Below are positions 10,756 through 21,745 of a stretch of DNA of 64,000 nt, in pieces. The stretch is from RPQJ01 sp963706755 (lineage in GTDB: Bacteria > Pseudomonadota > Gammaproteobacteria > Steroidobacterales > Steroidobacteraceae), in assembly GCA_963706755.1 (NCBI GenBank), contig CAVPNH010000014.1:129836-193835 (forward strand), given 5' to 3'. The notes under the pieces were generated by a model that saw only the letters and a list, made by a program, of their open reading frames with translations, did not search any database and was not told where the DNA came from. The position numbers were made by a program, and so were the translations under genes. How positions within the stretch are numbered: the first letter of the stretch is position 1; each line of letters begins with the position of its first letter.

Positions 10756-12008
10756 CAGCCGAGCATCTCCTTCGCGACGCGGAGCGCGGCGACCAGGCGG
10801 TCGACCTCCGCACCGGTGTTGTAGAAAGCGAACGACGCGCGGGCCGTCGCCGGGAGGCCGTAGAAATCCATGATCGGCATGGCGCAGTGGTGGCCCGTCC
10901 GGATCGCCACGCCCTCCATGTCGAGGATCGTGCCGAGGTCGTGAGGGTGGATGCCTCGCAGGGTGAACGAGACGACGGCGGCCTTCTCCGGTGCCGTCCC
11001 CACGATCTCGACGCCATCCACGGCGGTGAGGCTCGCCGTGGCGTACTCGAGGAGCGCCTGTTCCGCCGCCGAGATCCGCTCCAGGCCGAGCTCCGCGAGG
11101 TAGTCGATGGCGGCGCCGAGCCCGATCGCGCCGGCGATGTGCGGCGTGCCGGCCTCGAATTTCCACGGCAGGTCGTTGTAGACGGTGCGCTCGAAACTCA
11201 CGGCCAGGATCATGTCGCCGCCGCCCTGCCACGGCGGCATCGCGGCCAGGAGCGACTCGCGGCCGTAGAGCACGCCGATGCCGGTGGGACCGCACATCTT
11301 GTGGCCGGAGAAGCAGTAGAAGTCGCAGTCGAGTTCCTGGACGTCCACCGGCAGGTGCGGCACCGCCTGGGCACCGTCGAGCAGCACGGGCACGCCGCGC
11401 CGGCGCGCCTCGGCGATGAAGCGCCGGACCGGCACCACCGTCCCGAGGGCATTCGAAACGTGCGTGAGCGCGAGCAACCGCGTTCGCTCACTGAGCAGCG
11501 ACCGGAAGGCCTCAAAGTCCAGCTCGCCGGTCCGCGTCATCGGGATCACTCGCAGCCGGGCGCCCGTCTGCTCGCAGACCATCTGCCAGGGCACGATGTT
11601 CGCGTGGTGCTCCAGCCAGGAGACCAGGATCTCGTCGCCGGGCTGCAGGCGGGGCCGCGCGTAGCTCTGGGCGACCAGGTTGATCGCCTCGGTCGTGCCT
11701 CGCACGAAGACGACCTCGCGCGTCGAGCGCGCATTCACGAAGCGGCGGATCTTTTCGCGGGCGCCCTCGAAGAGGCTGGTGGCCTCCTGGCTGAGCGTGT
11801 GCACGCCGCGGTGGACGTTGGCGTGCGTGGTCTCGTAGTAGCCGGACACGGCGTCGATCACGCGTTGCGGGCGCTGGCTGGAGGCCGCGTTGTCCAGGTA
11901 GCAGAGCGGCTTACCGTGCACCTTGCGGGCGAGCACCGGGAATTCGCGGCGGATCGCCTCGACGTCGAGCGGCGGCCGGGCGAGCGCGGCTGGGGCGGCG
12001 ACGCTCAT
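10755..12008 (-). CDS. sufS: Cysteine desulfurase SufS
   Basis: A 417-residue PLP-dependent class V aminotransferase-fold enzyme that strips sulfur from cysteine as enzyme-bound persulfide. The PLP lysine is in FSGHKMCGPTG, the catalytic loop cysteine in RTGHHCAMP, and the N-terminal YLDNAASSQRP motif is intact. The group II (SufS) loop is short, which agrees with dependence on SufU, encoded next door. The start ATG 12008 overlaps the sufD stop as ATGA. Confidence 0.95.
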   Translation of the reverse strand: MSVAAPAALARPPLDVEAIRREFPVLARKVHGKPLCYLDNAASSQRPQRVIDAVSGYYETTHANVHRGVHTLSQEATSLFEGAREKIRRFVNARSTREVVFVRGTTEAINLVAQSYARPRLQPGDEILVSWLEHHANIVPWQMVCEQTGARLRVIPMTRTGELDFEAFRSLLSERTRLLALTHVSNALGTVVPVRRFIAEARRRGVPVLLDGAQAVPHLPVDVQELDCDFYCFSGHKMCGPTGIGVLYGRESLLAAMPPWQGGGDMILAVSFERTVYNDLPWKFEAGTPHIAGAIGLGAAIDYLAELGLERISAAEQALLEYATASLTAVDGVEIVGTAPEKAAVVSFTLRGIHPHDLGTILDMEGVAIRTGHHCAMPIMDFYGLPATARASFAFYNTGAEVDRLVAALRVAKEMLG

Positions 12009-13308
12009 GCCGGCGTCTCCAGGATCCGTGCGAGTCGGTCGTCGAGGATCGAGTGCACGGCCGCGGCGAAAGTGGGAAGGTCCATGCGCGAGAGGACGGC
12101 CCTTGCGAACGCCCGGGTGAGCACGCCACGTGCCTCGACTTCCGCCAGGCCGCGCGACCTCAGGTAGAAGAGGGCGGCGGGATCGAGTTGCCCGGTCGTC
12201 GCGCCGTGGCTGCACTGCACGTCGTCGGCGTAGATCTCGAGCTCGGGCTTGGTGTCTATCTCGGCCCCCGGCGTGAGCAGCAGGTTGCGGCTCACCTGCC
12301 GCGCGTGGGACTTCTGCGCTCCGGGATGCACCACGGCCTTGCCGTTCCATACCGCGCGGCCCCGTGAGGCCGCGACTCCGCGATAGTCCACGAGGCTGCG
12401 CGTGCCCGGCGCAAGGTGGTCTACGCGAATGTGGGCGTCGAGGTGCCGTGCGGCATCGGCCAGGAGCAGCCCGTTCAACTCGGCGGCCGCCTCCGGGGCG
12501 GCGAGCCGCGCATGCAGGTCGAGCCTGGCGAGCGAGCCGCCGAGGCTGGCATCGTGCACTGTGAGCAGTGCCCGTTGGCCGACGGTTGCCTCGATGCGCT
12601 CGATGAAGAAGGTACGTGCCCCCTGCGCCTGCAGGCGGTAAATGCGCAACGAAGAATCCGCGCCCGCCTCGATCTCCACGAACGAGTTGACGAAGCGCTC
12701 GGCCGCGTCGTCCCCCGAGTGGTGAATGACGACTTGCGCCGAGCAGCCGCGCGCCGCTCGAACGAGCAGGCGAGGGTGGCTCATGCTCGAGTCGCCGCTG
12801 GCCTGGAACGATATGTGCAGGGCTGCCTCGGGACGGGCTCCCTCGGCGATGTCCACCACCAGTGAGTCGGCACACATCGCGGAATTCAGCGCGGCGAAGC
12901 GGTCGGTGCCGCCCCCCGTCGGGACGCGCAACAGCGCACCCTGCGGCTCGCCGTCGCCGAGGGCCTGCGCCAATGTGCGGACGCGGATGCCCTGCAGTGC
13001 AGCCGCAGCGGCGCCCGGCTGCTCCAGCACCCGTCCGTTCACGACGAGCACCTGCGGGCGCGCGATCGGCGTGGGCGCGTGGTCGAGGTCGGTTGACCGC
13101 GCGGCATCGGGTGCGTCCGCAAATTGCCGGGACTCGAGGCGGCGCAGGCTCGTGTATTTCCAGGCCTCGTCGCGCGGCGCAGGAAAGCCGAGCTCGGCGA
13201 AGCGGGCGAACGCAGCGTCGCGTGCCGCCGCCGTCCCGCCGGCCGCGGGCCGGGCGGACTCGAAGGCCGCCCGATACGAAGCGAGCCTGTCGGGGAGGGC
13301 GGCGGCGT

Positions 13309-13312
<4 letters not shown>
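12005..13312 (-). CDS. sufD: Fe-S assembly scaffold protein SufD
   Basis: A 435-residue SufD, a beta-helix partner of SufB in the SufBC2D scaffold. Typical marks are DEAWKYTSL in the N-terminal helical part and, in the core, CSHGATTGQLD and FYLRSRGL near the C-terminus. The family role is iron entry and cluster assembly with SufC ATPase. The overlap of its start with the sufC stop (ATGA) and of its stop with the sufS start shows a compact, coupled operon. Confidence 0.94.
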
Positions 13313-14064
<752 letters not shown>

Positions 14065-14086
14065 GTGCTTGTCTCCGGTCGTTCCG

Positions 14087-15535
<1,449 letters not shown>

Positions 15536-15546
15536 GGGCCCGCCCC

Positions 15547-16026
15547 TCACGTCCGTCCGCCCGGGCGCGCGGTGGGCGTGCGTCGCACGACCCCGGCGAG
15601 TTCCGGCCGCCACAGCGCGACGGCCTCCTGGCCCGAGAGCTGTGCCAGGGAGATGCCGTCGAGCGAGCGGCGAATGGCGGCGTTGATGCTCTGCCAGGAG
15701 CCGCCCGTGCTGCAGACGGTTTCGATGTCGCAGGCGCTGTGGTTGCCGCTGCACTCGGTGATCGCGACGGGCCCCTCGATCGCGTCGATGATGGAGGCCG
15801 CGCTGATCTCGCGCGCGGGGCGGGCCAGCTGGTAGCCGCCGCGCGCGCCGCGTACCGAGGTCACGAGACCGGCGTGATGGAAATGCTTCAGGAGCTTGCT
15901 CACCGTCGGCAGGCCCAGTCGCGTGTACTCGGCCACCTCGGCCGCCGTGTGGCGTCGGCCAGGAGGCGTGGCGAGGCAGGCGAGGATGACCGTGCCGTAG
16001 TCCGTGAGCTTGCTGATGCGCAACAT
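15547..16026 (-). CDS. sufR: Rrf2-family SUF system regulator
   Basis: A 159-residue Rrf2/IscR-type transcription factor. The winged helix occupies residues about 1-70 (MLRISKLTDYGTVILACL, then PTVSKLLKHF and VRGARGGYQL). Three cysteines in the ligand loop (CSGNHSACDIETVC) should hold an Fe-S cluster that reports cluster status. It belongs to the SUF-specific branch, which autoregulates the operon. It is the first gene of the operon, 11 bp before sufB. A possible operator sits just upstream. Confidence 0.92.
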   Translation of the reverse strand: MLRISKLTDYGTVILACLATPPGRRHTAAEVAEYTRLGLPTVSKLLKHFHHAGLVTSVRGARGGYQLARPAREISAASIIDAIEGPVAITECSGNHSACDIETVCSTGGSWQSINAAIRRSLDGISLAQLSGQEAVALWRPELAGVVRRTPTARPGGRT

Positions 16027-16041
16027 GGGGTCGATTCCTGA

Positions 16042-16063
16042 ATTGGTACGATTTTAGTCCTGA
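16042..16063 (-). promoter_or_regulatory. Possible Rrf2/SufR operator upstream of the suf operon
   Basis: On the minus strand the core reads GGACTAAAATCGTACC. It is an imperfect dyad centred on an A/T block, in the style of IscR type 1 sites (GACT, then A/T, then AGTC-like). It lies 16-37 bp ahead of the regulator start, where autoregulation would act. One half-site departs from the consensus, so this is a suggestion only. Confidence 0.4.
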
Positions 16064-16191
16064 TAGTGCCGGGAGGCAAAACGAGGGGGGAGCCGGGCCC
16101 GGGTGACCGGCCGTCCGGGTTGAACCTGATACAATCCGGCCGGTCGAAACAGGCGTTCACGGCGTCCGCCGGGCGCATCATTCGGAGGATC

Positions 16192-17049
16192 ATGGGTAGA
16201 CAGCTGGGCCATCCGGCCGGCCGCGGCGCAGTCGCGGGAGGTGACAACGTCGCCGTCCTGTGCGGCGTGAATTACGCCGTGGACCACAAGCCGGTCCTCC
16301 GCGGGCTCGATGTCGAGTTCCGGCGCGGCGAGGTCACGGCGATCATGGGTCCGAGCGGCACGGGCAAGACGACGCTCCTGCGGCTGATCACGGGACAGAT
16401 CCGGGCCGACGCCGGGACCGTCGTGGTGGACGGGCAGGACGTTGCCGGTCTCCGGCAGGCGGCGCTCTACGCGCTCAGGCGCCGGATGGGGATGCTGTTC
16501 CAGAACGGCGCGCTCCTCACCGATATCGACGTGTTCGAGAACGTGGCATTCCCGCTGCGCGAGCACGCGCGGCTGCCGGAGCGGCTGGTGCGATCGCTGG
16601 TGCTCACCAAGCTGCACGCCGTGGGGCTGCGCGGCGCGGCGAAGCTCATGCCTCAGCAGCTCTCGGGCGGCATGTCGCGGCGTGTCGCGCTTGCACGCGC
16701 CATCGTCATGGACCCGGACATCCTCATCTACGACGAGCCCTTCGCGGGGCTCGACCCGATCTCCATGGGCGTGGTGATGCGGCTCATCCGCTCGCTGAAC
16801 GACGCGCTCGGGATCTCGAGCATCGTCGTCTCGCACGACGTGCGCGAGATCGCGCAGATCGCCGACCAGAGCTACATCCTGTCGGAAGGCCAGGTGGTCG
16901 CGAGCGGCTCGCCAAAGGAACTGCACGATCATCCGTCGCCGATCGTCAGGCAGTTCATGGAAGGGCTCGGCGACGGCCCGGTTCCGTTCCACTACCCGGC
17001 GCCCGACTACTACGGCCAGCTGCTGGCCGCGGGCAAGGCTGCCCGATGA
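16192..17049 (+). CDS. mlaF: Phospholipid ABC transporter ATP-binding protein MlaF
   Basis: A 285-residue ABC ATPase of the Mla system. Walker A is GPSGTGKTT, the signature is LSGGMSRRVALARA, Walker B is ILIYDEPFAGLDP and the switch histidine is in VVSHDVRE. MlaF drives phospholipid movement between inner membrane and periplasmic carrier. ATG 16192 is chosen because GGAGG lies 6 bp upstream; earlier in-frame codons run into the suf promoter region. Its stop overlaps the mlaE start (ATGA). The MlaF-specific C-terminal extension, which passes over the neighbouring subunit in structures, appears present (FMEGLGDGPVPFHYP). Confidence 0.94.
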   Translation: MGRQLGHPAGRGAVAGGDNVAVLCGVNYAVDHKPVLRGLDVEFRRGEVTAIMGPSGTGKTTLLRLITGQIRADAGTVVVDGQDVAGLRQAALYALRRRMGMLFQNGALLTDIDVFENVAFPLREHARLPERLVRSLVLTKLHAVGLRGAAKLMPQQLSGGMSRRVALARAIVMDPDILIYDEPFAGLDPISMGVVMRLIRSLNDALGISSIVVSHDVREIAQIADQSYILSEGQVVASGSPKELHDHPSPIVRQFMEGLGDGPVPFHYPAPDYYGQLLAAGKAAR

Positions 17050-17813
17050 GTACGGTGAGCGAACTGAAGGACGCGACGGCCGACTTTCTTGAGCGCGCGG
17101 GCGCCCTGACGCGCTTTTCCAGCCGGCTGCTGTGGATCACGCCAGCGGGCTTCCTGCGTCCACGGCTCCTCGCCCAGCAGGTCTACAACGCCGGCGCTCT
17201 CTCGCTCGCGATCATCATGATCAGTGGGCTGTTCGTCGGCATGGTCATGGGCCTGCAGGGACACGACCTGCTGGCGCGCATCGGCTCGGAGGAGTCGCTC
17301 GGCACCGGTGCCGCACTCACGCTGCTCAAGGAACTCGGGCCGGTGGTCACCGCGCTGCTCTTCGCCGGGCGCGCGGGCACGGCGCTCGCCTCGGAGATCG
17401 GCCTCATGCGGGCCACGGACCAGCTCACCGCGATGGAGATCATGGCCGTGGACCCGATGAAGCGCGTGGTCCTGCCGCGCTTCCTCGGCGGCGTGATCTC
17501 GATGCCGCTGCTCACCGGGATCTTCGTCATGGTGAGCATCTTCGGCGTGCAGCTGATCGGCGTGCAGTACTTCGGCATCGACCGCGGCCAGTTCTGGTCC
17601 GAGATGCGCAGCTACGTCGAGCTGTCGGACGTGAGCGAAGGTCTCATCAAGGGGCTCGTCTTCGGCGTCGCCTGCAGCCTGATCGCGGTGTTCGAAGGCT
17701 ACAATGCCGAGCCCACGGCCGAAGGCGTGGGCCGCGCAACGACCCGCACCGTCGTCGTCTCCGCCGTGGCGACGCTGGTGCTCGACTACATCGTCACGGC
17801 CCTCCTACTCTGA
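17046..17813 (+). CDS. mlaE: Phospholipid ABC transporter permease MlaE
   Basis: A 255-residue integral membrane permease of the MlaE family. About five to six hydrophobic segments are visible, and the family motif region is LKELGPVVTALLFAGRAGTALASE. The coupling segment LTAMEIMAVDP follows. It pairs with MlaF in the inner membrane. The start ATG 17046 overlaps mlaF by 4 bp. Confidence 0.94.
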   Translation: MSTVSELKDATADFLERAGALTRFSSRLLWITPAGFLRPRLLAQQVYNAGALSLAIIMISGLFVGMVMGLQGHDLLARIGSEESLGTGAALTLLKELGPVVTALLFAGRAGTALASEIGLMRATDQLTAMEIMAVDPMKRVVLPRFLGGVISMPLLTGIFVMVSIFGVQLIGVQYFGIDRGQFWSEMRSYVELSDVSEGLIKGLVFGVACSLIAVFEGYNAEPTAEGVGRATTRTVVVSAVATLVLDYIVTALLL

Positions 17814-17826
17814 CCTCGAGGCGACC

Positions 17827-18351
17827 ATGCGGAAGAACCGCGCCATAGACGTGTCCACCGGCCTCTTCGTGCTGCTCGGAATCGCGGCCATCGTGTTCCT
17901 TGTGACGCAGATCTCGAACCGGGAATTCACCTCCCACGGCAACGCCTACAAGGTGGTCGCCCGATACGAGAACGTCGGCGGTCTCAAGGTCGGCGCGCCG
18001 GTGAAGGTGGCGGGCGTCACCATCGGGCGGGTCGAGGACATCGGCTACGACATGACGGTCTTCAAGGCTGTCGTCACCATCGACATCGACACGCGCTACG
18101 ACCAGATTCCGAACGACAGCTACTTCAACATCTTCACGGCGGGGCTGCTCGGCGGACAGTACATCGGCATCGAGACCGGTGGCTCGGAGGACTATCTCAA
18201 GGACGGCGACCAGATCGAGTTCGTTCAGAACGCGATCGTGCTCGAGAACCTGATCAGCAAGTACCTGTTCGGCCAGGCCATCAAGGAGACGCCCCCGGGG
18301 CAGGCGCCCGCGGCCGCGACCGGATCGCCGGCAGACGCCGGCAACAAGTGA
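17827..18351 (+). CDS. mlaD: Outer-membrane lipid asymmetry protein MlaD
   Basis: A 174-residue MCE-domain protein. One N-terminal membrane anchor (about residues 10-30, GLFVLLGIAAIVFLV) precedes one MCE domain with GLKVGAPVKVAGVTIGRV. MlaD forms a hexameric ring on the MlaFE permease and channels lipid to MlaC. The tail is rich in proline and alanine and is probably disordered. The ATG at 17827 follows the mlaE stop by 13 bp. Confidence 0.94.
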   Translation: MRKNRAIDVSTGLFVLLGIAAIVFLVTQISNREFTSHGNAYKVVARYENVGGLKVGAPVKVAGVTIGRVEDIGYDMTVFKAVVTIDIDTRYDQIPNDSYFNIFTAGLLGGQYIGIETGGSEDYLKDGDQIEFVQNAIVLENLISKYLFGQAIKETPPGQAPAAATGSPADAGNK

Positions 18352-18358
18352 GGCGGTC

Positions 18359-19015
18359 ATGATGCGTACGATTCTTCTGTCGTTCGTCGCTGCGCTCTCG
18401 GTCACGGGTCCGGCCGGTGCGGCCGATGCGCCGCCCGTTCCCGGACCGGGGCCCCAGCTGCTCATCGAGAAGGTTTCCCGGGACCTGCTGCGCGAGATCG
18501 ACGCCAACCGCGCCGCGCTCGCGAAGGACCCGGCGAAGCTGCGGGCGCTGGTGGACAAGATCCTGCTGCCGAGCTTCGACGCGGATTACTCCGCGCGGTT
18601 GGTGCTCGGCAAGTACTGGCGCACCGCCACTGACCAGCAACGGCAGCGCTTCATCGACGGGTTCGTCCAGTCCATGATGCGCAAGTACGGCAACGCGCTG
18701 CTCGAGTTCACCGCGGATCGGATGGTGGTCCTGCCGTTCAAAGGCGACCCTGCGGCCACCAGCGCCACGGTGCGCACCGAGGTGAAGCGGGACAACGGCA
18801 CGCCGGTCCCGGTCAATTACTCGCTGCACGCGACGCCGCAGGGCTGGCAGGCCTGGGACGTAACGATCGAGGGCATTTCCTACGTCAAGAATTTCCGTAC
18901 CGACTTCGGTTCGGAGATCGAGGCCAGGGGACTCGACGCAGTGATCCAGCGCCTCGAGACGGAAAACGCCGCTCCGGCCGCGCAGCCGGTAAAGGCGAGC
19001 GGCAAGGCGGGCTGA
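18359..19015 (+). CDS. mlaC: Periplasmic phospholipid carrier MlaC
   Basis: A 218-residue protein with a Sec signal peptide (residues about 1-22, ending VTGPAGAAD). The mature domain holds family motifs LLPSFDADYSARLVLGKYWR and WQAWDVTIEGISYVKNFR. It shuttles phospholipids across the periplasm between MlaD and MlaA. The GTG/ATG region gives ATGATG at 18359, and the first is used. It follows mlaD by 7 bp. Confidence 0.93.
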   Translation: MMRTILLSFVAALSVTGPAGAADAPPVPGPGPQLLIEKVSRDLLREIDANRAALAKDPAKLRALVDKILLPSFDADYSARLVLGKYWRTATDQQRQRFIDGFVQSMMRKYGNALLEFTADRMVVLPFKGDPAATSATVRTEVKRDNGTPVPVNYSLHATPQGWQAWDVTIEGISYVKNFRTDFGSEIEARGLDAVIQRLETENAAPAAQPVKASGKAG

Positions 19016-19017
19016 GC

Positions 19018-19317
19018 GTGCCGCAGTTTTCGATCGAACGCCTCGCCCCCGATCGCCTGCGCGCTGTCGGCGAGCTTGGCTTCGCGACCGCGGCGCAGGC
19101 GCTGCGCGCGGGCCTGGAGCAGATCGTTCGCGACGGCGAGCAGGTCGTTGACCTGTCGGGCGTCACGACCGGCGACAGCGCGGGTGTCGCCGTGCTGGTG
19201 GAATGGATCTCGGCCGCGGCGACGGCGGGTGTGGCGCTGCGCTACGAGAACGTGCCGCCGCAGATGCTCGCGATCGCGCGGATCTCGGACCTCGAGGACC
19301 TGCTGCTCAGGGCCTGA
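19018..19317 (+). CDS. mlaB: STAS-domain protein MlaB
   Basis: A 99-residue STAS domain protein, the cytoplasmic partner that stabilises MlaF. The conserved STAS loop is VVDLSGVTTGDSAGVAVLVEW, where the serine corresponds to the usual key position. It starts with GTG 3 bp after mlaC and is the last gene of mlaFEDCB. It converges on mlaA. Confidence 0.9.
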   Translation: MPQFSIERLAPDRLRAVGELGFATAAQALRAGLEQIVRDGEQVVDLSGVTTGDSAGVAVLVEWISAAATAGVALRYENVPPQMLAIARISDLEDLLLRA

Positions 19318-19338
19318 GGCGGTCGCGCACCCCCGGCG

Positions 19339-20112
19339 TCAGGGCTGCGGAGGGACCGGTTCGGCGGCCTCGTCGCCGCCTGAATCATCCAGCATTTCCT
19401 CGTCCAGCGGTTCCTCCGGCGGATTGCCGTCGTAGACCAGGAACTGGCGCCGCTGCAGGTAGCCGTTGCGGAGGAACGCGTACTTGTCGTAGACGCCGTC
19501 GAGCGTCTCGTCGAGCGGCAGGAGCCTGGCACGGGTGTCCACGACCGACAGCCCCAGCGACACCCAGCGCGCATTGCCGGGGTCGAACCAGTAGAGCGGC
19601 TTGAGGAACGTGTCGGCGACCCGGGACGGCAGGTCGCGCAGCGTGGACGGGCCGAGGAGCGGCACCATCAGGTATGGGCCGGCCGGCACGCCCCACTTGC
19701 CGAGCGTCTGGCCGAGGTCCTCGTCGTGCTGCGGCAGGCTCGCGCCCGAGGCTACGTCGAGCACGCCACCCCAGCCGAGCGTGGTGTTGATGACGAATCG
19801 CAGCGTGTCCTGTCCGGCCGCCAGCAGCTTGCCCTGCAGCAGCTGGTTCACGGCCGTGCCCGGAGTGCCGAGGTTGTTGAAGAAATTGCCGACGCCCGTC
19901 TGGAACCATGGAGGCGTGTGCTCGTGGTAGGCGACCGCGACGGGCTTGAGCGCCGCCCGGTCCAGCGAATCGTTGAAGCGATAGATGCCGCGATTCATCG
20001 GCTGCAGGGGATCGGCGGGGTCGCGCGCGCCCGTCGTGGCACAGCCCGCGAGGGACAGGGACAGGATCGCGATCGCCGGCCGGCGCATCCAGTTTCGATC
20101 AGCCGCAGGCAT
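19339..20112 (-). CDS. mlaA: Outer-membrane phospholipid lipoprotein MlaA (VacJ)
   Basis: A 257-residue VacJ-family lipoprotein. The signal peptide ends in the lipobox LSLAGC. The mature part shows NRGIYRFNDSLDRAALKP, NFFNNLGTPGTAVNQLLQG and a family WFDP motif. MlaA sits in the outer membrane and removes mislocalised phospholipid from the outer leaflet for MlaC. The start at 20112 is favoured by GGAG upstream; ATG 20088 (MRRPAIAIL) is an alternative with a shorter signal. The acidic C-terminal tail is family-typical. It converges with mlaB, giving a split but complete Mla set. Confidence 0.92.
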   Translation of the reverse strand: MPAADRNWMRRPAIAILSLSLAGCATTGARDPADPLQPMNRGIYRFNDSLDRAALKPVAVAYHEHTPPWFQTGVGNFFNNLGTPGTAVNQLLQGKLLAAGQDTLRFVINTTLGWGGVLDVASGASLPQHDEDLGQTLGKWGVPAGPYLMVPLLGPSTLRDLPSRVADTFLKPLYWFDPGNARWVSLGLSVVDTRARLLPLDETLDGVYDKYAFLRNGYLQRRQFLVYDGNPPEEPLDEEMLDDSGGDEAAEPVPPQP

Positions 20113-20163
20113 CCCGGTCTCCATGACCACTACGTGCACCGGCTGGGATTCTACAGTGGATCG

Positions 20164-21687
20164 TCAGCCATTCGGGTTCCGGCCGCCGCCGGAACCCTGG
20201 GGCTGCTCCGTCCTTTGCCGGTCGCGCGGCAGCGCGTCGCGCAGTTCCTTGAGTCGCGCGGCGTAGCGCGCCCTCTGCAGCTCGCCGATGCCCGGTACCG
20301 ACAGGGCGAGTTCCAGCTGATTGACGGCGAGGGGCAGGTCGCCACCCATGATGTGGTACTCGGCCATGTACGAGTAGGCGTCCGCGACGTCGCCGGCCGC
20401 ATTCGCGGCCATCGCGGTCAGTCGGATCTGTTCCTGGGTCGGGGGGACGTTGTTGAAGAGGTCGAGCAGCACTTCGTGCGCGCGCTTGGGGCGGTTCGCC
20501 TGCAACAGGGCCTCCGCATAACGGACCGTGACCGGCACGTTGCGGGGCGACAGCACGCGTGCCCGCTCGAGTACCTCCATCCCGGCCTTGGGCTGCCCCG
20601 AGGCAATGAGCGACTGGGCGAGCGCGGTGTGGAACTGCATGACTTCGGGGTGCGTGGCCACCAGGCGCTCGAAGATCGGGACGGCGTGCGCGGCATCTCC
20701 ACTCACGAGCTGGGCAAGCGCCTTGCCGTAGACCTGCGCGACGCTCGAGTCGGGCTCGCCGCCGATGAGCGAGGCGTAGTACGTGCGCGGGTCCTGGCCG
20801 GCCGGCGTCGTGAGTACCCGGATGCGCTCGCGGGTGACGGCGTAACTCATCGAGTCGTGGGTCGCCACCGGCGCGTACTGCGCGGCGCGACCCTTGGATT
20901 CCGCGATGCGCGCGCTGGTGACCGGGTGACTGCGCAGGAGTTCCGGCACCTGGTCCGGGCTCAACTGCGTCCTGCGGCCCATCTCCTCGAAGAAGGCCGG
21001 CATGGCATTGGGATCGAACCTGGCGTCCGCCATGAGGCCGATGCCGACGCGGTCCGCCTCGTACTCGTTCTCGCGCGTGAAGTTGATCTGGGCCTGCGCC
21101 GAGAGGCCCTGGGCAGCCGTGATCGCGGCCATCGTCATGTCCGATCCGACGCCCGCAATCGCCCCGAGCAGGATGGCGGCCAGCGTGGCGGCGGTGGACA
21201 CGAGGTTCGTGCGGTTTCCGGCCTCGATGCTGCGGGCGATGTGCCGCTGCGTGACGTGCGACACCTCGTGGGCGAGTACGCCCGCGAGTTCGCTCTCGTT
21301 GCGCGTGTCGAGCAGCAGGCCCGTGTTGATGCCGACGAAGCCGCCCGGCAGTGCAAAGGCGTTGATCGAGCGGTCGTTGACCAGGAAGAAGTTGAAGTCC
21401 CGGTTGCCCTGGTTCGTCACGCTCGACAGCCGCAGTCCGAGCGTCTGGATGTATTCGTTGGTCTCCGGATCCTCGATGATGCGCCCCGACTCGCGGAGCC
21501 CCCGCATCACCATCCGCCCGATCCGGTACTCGTCCTCGATGCTCAGCGTCTGCTGGGCGGCCGTGCCCATCTCGGGCAGCTGGTCCTGCACCTCGGAGGC
21601 AAACAGGGGACCGGGGAGGGCGAGCCACGCGGTCAGGGCGAGGCCAGCCAGCCCGGCTCGCCAGCGACGGTGCAATTCGACGTTCAT
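20164..21687 (-). CDS. bepA: M48 family periplasmic metalloprotease BepA
   Basis: A 507-residue protein with a signal peptide (residues about 1-31, ending PGPLFAS). The peptidase M48 domain carries the zinc motif HEVSHVTQRH and the third-ligand region ENEYEADRVG. A C-terminal half of TPR helices follows (for example AEALLQANRPKRAHEVLLDL). BepA supervises outer-membrane protein assembly, degrading stalled LptD and BamA. ATG 21687 is chosen over upstream codons as the closest to the signal peptide. It is downstream of the PhoH-like gene on the same strand. Confidence 0.91.
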   Translation of the reverse strand: MNVELHRRWRAGLAGLALTAWLALPGPLFASEVQDQLPEMGTAAQQTLSIEDEYRIGRMVMRGLRESGRIIEDPETNEYIQTLGLRLSSVTNQGNRDFNFFLVNDRSINAFALPGGFVGINTGLLLDTRNESELAGVLAHEVSHVTQRHIARSIEAGNRTNLVSTAATLAAILLGAIAGVGSDMTMAAITAAQGLSAQAQINFTRENEYEADRVGIGLMADARFDPNAMPAFFEEMGRRTQLSPDQVPELLRSHPVTSARIAESKGRAAQYAPVATHDSMSYAVTRERIRVLTTPAGQDPRTYYASLIGGEPDSSVAQVYGKALAQLVSGDAAHAVPIFERLVATHPEVMQFHTALAQSLIASGQPKAGMEVLERARVLSPRNVPVTVRYAEALLQANRPKRAHEVLLDLFNNVPPTQEQIRLTAMAANAAGDVADAYSYMAEYHIMGGDLPLAVNQLELALSVPGIGELQRARYAARLKELRDALPRDRQRTEQPQGSGGGRNPNG

Positions 21688-21745
21688 GCGGGGCTTCGAC
21701 CGCCCGGAGGCCAGCTCGGTTCCACGCGACATGATCTGGCCGTCG